From positions 521,001-585,000 of the forward strand of contig WPIO01000016.1 of NCBI GenBank assembly GCA_009760855.2: a stretch of DNA of 64,000 nt. Reading direction: 5' to 3'. The translations under genes were made by a program, and so were the position numbers. A model generated the notes under the pieces. The model had not been told where the DNA came from and did no database searches. It was given only the letters and a program-made list of their open reading frames with translations. This document shows positions 21,320-64,000 of this stretch, one piece after another; the first letter of the stretch is position 1, and each line of letters opens with the position of its first letter. This DNA is from Cristatella mucedo (taxonomy: Eukaryota > Bryozoa > Phylactolaemata > Cristatellidae).

Positions 21320-21990
21320 ATGACAAGATAATATATGTGCGCCTTAAGAGAACTTGAATTTATCAGGTATTTTGCGTACTTTAAAAAGGAAGCATTTTAA
21401 TTGATTAGTTTGGAAGAACGTATGAGCACACAACGGAAAATGCACATGGACCCAGCAAATGCTTTAGTGGTGCTTTAGTTTAGCTCTTAGTTTCTCGTTA
21501 AACATCGTCAGTCGAGGGGTGCTATGACGTCTTTCGGGAGTGAGTTCCAAGCTTTGCGAGCAAAGGAGCTAAAAACTTTGTGGTCTCCAATGGATTCGAG
21601 GTTGGTTAGAGACATTCTGAACGACTAGAGACAGAAGATCGGGTGGTCCCATCATGCCTAGCTAGGTCGAGGTCGACGTCGAGGCTCAGAGGGAGCAGCC
21701 TGGGCAGGAGAATGAAAGGATCTAGAATTGAGAAGTCGGGACCTTGAAGTCGACACATGAATTGATGCAGGAAGTGGATTATTAATATGGCAGTTGCACC
21801 CCCCATAACGGGCGAACAGGAACGGAACCCGCACGAATGGAACATTGAGCGGCACGTTGTAGGTTTTCTGCGCTGGATTATAGGTGTTGCCGAGTCAGGA
21901 AATGACACAATCTCAGTCGGTAGAGACTTCCACACTTTGTAAGCGTAGATAAATGAAGGTGCGGTCTTCAAGGGATTTAAGGGAAGTGCT
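21320..21990 (-). mobile_element. Degraded LINE-A copies
   Basis: Minus-strand tail (AGAGAACTTGAATTT), post-RT remnants (GGAGTGAGTTCCAAGCTTTG, GTGGTCTCCAATGGATT) and a second similar stretch near 21900-21985. Heavily mutated, no open frame. Confidence 0.6.
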
Positions 21991-22274
21991 TATATCGTCG
22001 GACCAATTTCCCCCAGGCCGAAGGGGGAAGCGTCTCCTGCCTCAACCTGAACATTTGCCCCAACCTGAAAATTCTGGCTCCGCCCATGGGGCTAAGCTAG
22101 GAAAGTTCACAAAGTCAAAGTTGGGGAAGCTTTGTTTCGCTTACTATCCGAGCTCAGCACGGGTTACTCAAATACCACTTGGACAATCTATTGCAATTGG
22201 CTTGAATTCAGTTTATATAATTCACAAAGATCAGCCAAACAGCTACTTAACGTCACCTACTATTAACCATTTGA

Positions 22275-22822
22275 TCGTGTTTCCTCTGCACGGCTTGGCT
22301 CCTTCGTAACTAGTTGAACTGCTGCACCAGTTTCAGCCTTTTCGCGAACTCAGGTCACGTATGGATAATAAATTAGCTGTTCCATTCCTTCACTTAAAGA
22401 CCGTTGGCGACAGAAGCATTAGCTCTGCAGGTCCTAGACTGTGGAACTCGCTTCCACAATTCTTACGCCACGACAAGTACTCTCCTGCTGCCGACTATGG
22501 CTCATTCTTTTCAGCGGTCCTGATGTTCTAATTCCATGCTACTCACTATCTCAACTACTCTTCTGACTCTGCTATGCTTCGCACTTTCTCTTTGTTTCGT
22601 GAGACGAAGTCGGTTGGCTACCGAATGCGTTCGTACCGAAAGCCGCTTAGGCTGTGAGTAAGCTATACACAGCTCTCCTGAATAACACCCAAATAGTCTT
22701 TGTAGCTTTGTGGAGTTACAGACGGAGATACATAACATTTGCAGAAAATGTAAAATTCCTAGAAAGAGATTTGAGTTCTCTGAGGGTGCTTTATCAAGTG
22801 TATTATTATTATTATTATTACC
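22275..22822 (+). mobile_element. LINE-B 3' end followed by a LINE-A tail
   Basis: Encodes the LINE-B C-terminal block (GDRSISSAGPRLWNSLPQFL, RHDKYSPAADYGSFFSAVL) followed by its 3' UTR to about 22735, then a LINE-A tail with (ATT)n to 22822. Confidence 0.75.
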
Positions 22823-23265
22823 ACCCAGCAGGCACAAGTGAGCATTTCAACCGATCATTTTGTGTGTGCTACCTTGTGTTAAACTGGCGAAAAAAGTCTG
22901 GAACGCATCTATCTATAAATCTATGAAGCGATTCCGAAGTCCAACAATACTCTCTGACTCACGGAACACTGTCCCATTCAATCACAGTTAGGTGCTTCGG
23001 AGTGGACGACACGTACTCGGTCACTGCACTCTGTTACAGCTGCTGGTCTGATAAGACTTTCTGCCACCGTCTGCATCTGCCGATTACAAAAAACTAAGCA
23101 AGCATCATAAATGTCCTAACTGCTGGGCTGCTTTTCGTGTCCACGCATCATTTGCTTATCCGTGATTTCTTTCTGAAGGCACTGCAAATACTTTGCCACA
23201 GCGGTTGCCTATGCAATGCGAACCCGGAGGTCAAGATAGCGATAGATACGCGTAGTCACTGCTCC

Positions 23266-23271
23266 TTTATT
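23266..23271 (-). terminator. Possible poly(A) signal for the Cav2 transcript
   Basis: AATAAA on the minus strand about 980 nt downstream of the Cav2 stop codon. Position is reasonable for a 3' UTR end; not confirmed. Confidence 0.25.
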
Positions 23272-24249
23272 ATTTGCCCATGATGACCTTGCCCTTGATG
23301 ACCTTGCCTCTGACGGCCTTGCCCCTGTCAGTGCCTAACTGGCAGGACCAGCTACCGACCAAGCTACGGTCCAGCAGCGTGGTTCACCCGACAGAGCCGC
23401 CCGAGTGGGTGTGCACTGTTCAGCTCTGCATTTAGAGCGAGCATTTTGTTGGGGCATCTTGATCGTGCGGCTGACTAAGTGCTCCAAAATCTGATCAGGT
23501 AACCGAGTACGAAGAATGGTTCACTGGGAGCAAGTGGCGCTATGGAAGCAAGTGTGTCAGCAGTACAGCTCAAGAACGACAGACCGATGATGTTCGCTCT
23601 CTATAGTCGGGTTAAAGTCAGCACCGGTGACAGGAAGGCCCTAAAGTCATTACAATGACGGCAGGGACTGCTGAATTCTCAGATGTAATATAATACATCT
23701 GGCATTCTGGGAAGCTTGACGAGGATGCAAGTCCGATCCAACAAGCATCGTTAGCACGTACGCATTTTCGTCGAACCCAAGTGCGAAGCAGCGAGCTTCC
23801 TCGGCCATCGAGCGTCCCGCAGCCAGCGCAGACGGTGCTTTTCATTGGTGAGCTGATGATACGTAGCGAAAGGCCTAGACTCAGAATGCAGCAAGCCGCG
23901 ATCCATCGGTGCGATATACAGCGGTCCAGAGAGCGACAAGAGAATGGGAGCGGTCCAGGAGCGCTTTTGAGCACCGGCTGCGGCGGTGCCGTCTGCTTCG
24001 GCCGTCGCCGTCGCAGGCAGCGAGTCTGAAGAGCTACGGCTACTGCTTGACACCGTTTACTCTCCCCGAAGGCGAGGCCGCGGACAGTTCGATTTTTGAC
24101 ACGGAGTTCGATGTTTGACCGACAGTCTGACGCTTGACCTACGGTTTGCCGTCTGACCGACAGTTTGACGACAGAGCGAGGTGCCATCAATTTCGCGGCT
24201 GTCAGGTGACTGCGCCAGGGAAATCGCTTTTTCGAAAGCGGAAACTCTA

Positions 24250-61527
<37,278 letters not shown>

Positions 61528-61999
61528 CTAAAAAGTGGCATACGCAAGATCGTCGAGGCCTACGGCAAATGAAAGAGGTTTTCGGACCCACATGTTAAAG
61601 TCCTTGCTGATCTCTCGTGTATCTACTGAAGAGATCGAGTTTAAGGGGAAACAAACAACAATATCTGTTCCAGAGTGGAGCTTAATTGCAGCACTTCTGA
61701 AAGATATAGGACTATTTAAGGGAAGCATTGTCCTATGATATTCATTAATACTTGCATACGGTAAATAAACAAGCATTGGGTAGCACGATCGCATACTGCA
61801 AGAATAATCTGTAGAGTATGCTAAAATATAGATAAACACTTTACTAGTACACTGTAAATTAAGTTGGTCATTCACACGAGACACAGGCCTCCATGTCGTC
61901 TTCCATATGATGATAAGACCCGGTCGCATAGGAGGACTGAGGCGTATGCTGTACCCAATGTTCAGACTTTGTTTTTTCAGGCCAGGATGAACAGTGACA

Positions 62000-62058
62000 C
62001 GAGAGAGAGAGAGAAGAGAGAGGGAGAGAGAGATAGAGATAGCGAGAGAGAGAAGAAA

Positions 62059-62105
<47 letters not shown>
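62000..62105. repeat. (GA)n microsatellite
   Basis: GA with GGGA and GATA interruptions. Confidence 0.95.
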
Positions 62106-62574
62106 GAGAGTAAGGCATGCACGTGGTACGAATACCTCACATAACACGTCATTTGAACGTTCTAACCGACTGCAATCCTGAATATCTTATGCGAGGGGCA
62201 GCAAAAGGCCGATAGCGGGAAGGAGGACGCTGAGGAGGGGCTCTAGGGGACGCTGTGCATCGGGGGGACACATAGCAGTCTTCATACACAAGGAAGCTCT
62301 GCCTCTGCAGGACGCCCCCCCCCAGGGACTGGAGGAAAAAGTCTGGCAGAAGTTCTGCTTCTACAGAGAGGCTGCCGCCCGATCGGCTAGCTGGCAAGTA
62401 ATGCAGCTAAAATAATACAAGAAGATATGTAAAAAAATGAAAGCCGTTGGCTGGAGTGAGCCACGATTAGCTTTGAGGCAGTAGGATAACCCGAACATGA
62501 GCCTGTTCATGAGCTGATGTTTGCAATGTGCACGAGCTATGGCAAGTTGCATTGCAGGGCATGTTTGGATTGCG

Positions 62575-62720
62575 TAGCATGTTACGTTGTATGACATGTT
62601 TGTATTTCATGGTATGCTGCATTGTGTGACATTTTGTTATGCATGACACATTGAATGGTATGAAATGTTGCATTCCATGACAAGCTGCATTTCGTGACAC
62701 GTTGCATTGCTGGCATGCGG
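62575..62720. repeat. Degenerate short repeat (GCATT..ATGACATG)
   Basis: TTGCATTGC, GTGACA and ATGGTATG words recur about every 20-25 bp. Confidence 0.6.
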
Positions 62721-62799
62721 CAATTTGGACATGTGTACAGAAGCTGAGCTTCTTATTCAGAGGGCCAAACATACGACAGAGAAAAGAGAAAGAGCGAGA

Positions 62800-62806
62800 G
62801 AGAATG

Positions 62807-62844
<38 letters not shown>

Positions 62845-62968
62845 CGTGCGCGTGTGTGTGTGTGTGTGTGCACGTGCGTGCATACGTGTGTGTATGCGGG
62901 CATGTGCATGTGTGTGTGTGTGCGTGTATGTGTGTGTGTGTGTGTGTGCGTGTGCGCACGAGTGTGTG
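62800..62968. repeat. (GT)n microsatellite with GC interruptions
   Basis: GTGTGTGTG with GTGCGTGC and CATGTG insertions. Confidence 0.96.
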
Positions 62969-63009
62969 TATAAGGCAAGTAAATGATGAGACAACTTTAC
63001 TACCTCTTT

Positions 63010-63560
63010 TGGACGTTATTAATTGGCCATCATGAACAGCTCATGCGAAGAGTAGTAGAAGTGGCAAGAAAAAAAGCAACTAGTAATCGTTTGCCAAATG
63101 CCACTTGCAGGTGTGTGCTCTGCAAGCTTACTTCCAAGGTTGCTACTGTTCCCTGGTTTCCAGCGAATCTTGCTTCTCTGCCAAACCGCTGCACCAGATG
63201 CCGACAGTTTAAAGGACAAATGCAGCTGAGTATCGTCAGCGTACAAGTAAAGTGCCGATCGCGTTGGCATACAACGCTTCCTAGAGGTTCAGCAACAGAT
63301 GAGGAAAAGCAAAGGAACGAGAACCAACCCTTGCTTGCGGGATTCCACAGGTGTGAATGATCGGTCGGTGAATGTGGATGAGACTTAACCAAGCGAACAC
63401 GGTCGGACAAGTACAATTCCAGCCATGCCAGTGCCTCATCTGCAAGACCAGTCGCTTTTCTCAATCGTTCAAGTACGATATTGTGATCAGTAGTGTCGAA
63501 AGCAGCTGACAGATCAAACGTAACGCACGGGGTTTCCGACATCCGGTGCCACAAACCTAT
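63010..63560 (-). mobile_element. LINE-C: RT fragment of a third non-LTR element
   Basis: Minus-strand frames give [48 protein letters not shown] and, after a frameshift, YLYADDTQLHLSFKLS: RT blocks 3-5 of the L2/CR1 group, but different at many positions from LINE-A. Inactive. Confidence 0.8.
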
Positions 63561-64000
63561 CTGGGTAGTATCAGTGAGATCTCAAGGACAAACAGGAGGA
63601 AAGACAGACAATTAGAAAAGATGGAGAAGAATTTGGCAAGATAGAGAGCCCGACGGCAGAACGGCCAGCCAAAAATGCCAAGCAGCCACTGTAACCACGT
63701 GGTAGTAACCGTTGACGAGTTATCAGGGGTGGCAGCCGCTGGGGTAGCCTACTAGCAGTTTGCTTCTGACAAATGTGTACCTCGGCGGAAAAGGCAGTTT
63801 CAGTGACTGAGCACAGGCAGCAGAAGCACTGCGGCCATGACAGGGAGCTGAGGGACATGATTACACAACTACGCTCGACCAATAACTGATTGCGCCATTA
63901 TTTTCGTTGCTTAATTGCAAGCAGTTTGATCGTGCGCTCAAATGACAGTCGGGGAATCCACCGCCGACCATGATGAGTACACTACCAGCTGTGACCTTTA
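63560..64000. other. Upstream Cav2 intron, nothing recognised
   Basis: No channel exon could be found here or in 61.53-63.0 kb; domain III S1-S5 must be further upstream. Confidence 0.5.

Larger units (their letters stand above)
20297..24249. other. Intergenic region between OGG1 and Cav2
   Basis: Contains two SINE-1 copies in inverted orientation, degraded LINE-A (21.3-22.0 kb) and a LINE-B/LINE-A compound (22.3-22.8 kb). The part from about 22830 to 24249 is probably Cav2 3' UTR and flanking DNA; no open gene seen. The OGG1 promoter should lie just above 20296. Confidence 0.6.

Noticed and set aside
62702-63035. Cys/Val-rich and His/Thr-rich frames
   Set aside because: (GT)n microsatellite read in different frames.

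Overview
The window is nuclear DNA from a bilaterian invertebrate. Multi-kilobase GT-AG introns, several retrotransposon families and abundant microsatellites show this. Three genes can be supported, all on the minus strand. I cannot name the species. Splice models were built by reading the DNA by eye: acceptor, donor, codon phase across each junction, and match to remembered family sequence. No alignment was run.

Layout in gene order, high to low coordinate. (1) From beyond the right edge to 24250 runs the 3' part of a voltage-gated calcium channel alpha-1 subunit of the Cav2 (P/Q/N-type, cacophony/UNC-2) class. It covers domain III S5-pore to the stop codon in about 20 exons that stay in frame (about 1046 codons). 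Pore glutamates of domains III and IV, IVS1-S6, the EF-hand region, the IQ-like helix, a Ser/Arg-rich tail and a C-terminal EDWC PDZ ligand are all readable. Two neighbouring exons both encode the IVS2 segment and have the same phase, which suggests an alternative-exon pair. (2) 20296-9609 holds a complete OGG1 (8-oxoguanine DNA glycosylase/AP lyase): 7 coding exons, 381 residues, catalytic Lys300 and Asp319. (3) At 6946-6781 lies the first coding exon of a small secreted protein with a signal peptide. Its downstream exons are not resolved.

The rest is mostly repeats. LINE-A is an L2/CR1-like non-LTR retrotransposon with an (ATT)n tail and more than 20 copies. LINE-B is a second L2-like family. 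A third RT fragment sits at 63.0-63.6 kb. SINE-1 is tRNA-derived, with about 11 copies. SINE-2 is tRNA-derived and carries a 3' tail that matches LINE-A. There is also a diverged satellite-like tandem array of about 150-165 bp units (8.1-9.13 kb), long GA/CT/GT/AT tracts, several minisatellites and several perfect inverted repeats.

The three genes lie head-to-tail with intergenic gaps of about 2.7-4 kb. Nothing indicates they are functionally linked: one is a presynaptic-type channel, one a base-excision-repair enzyme and one a secreted product.
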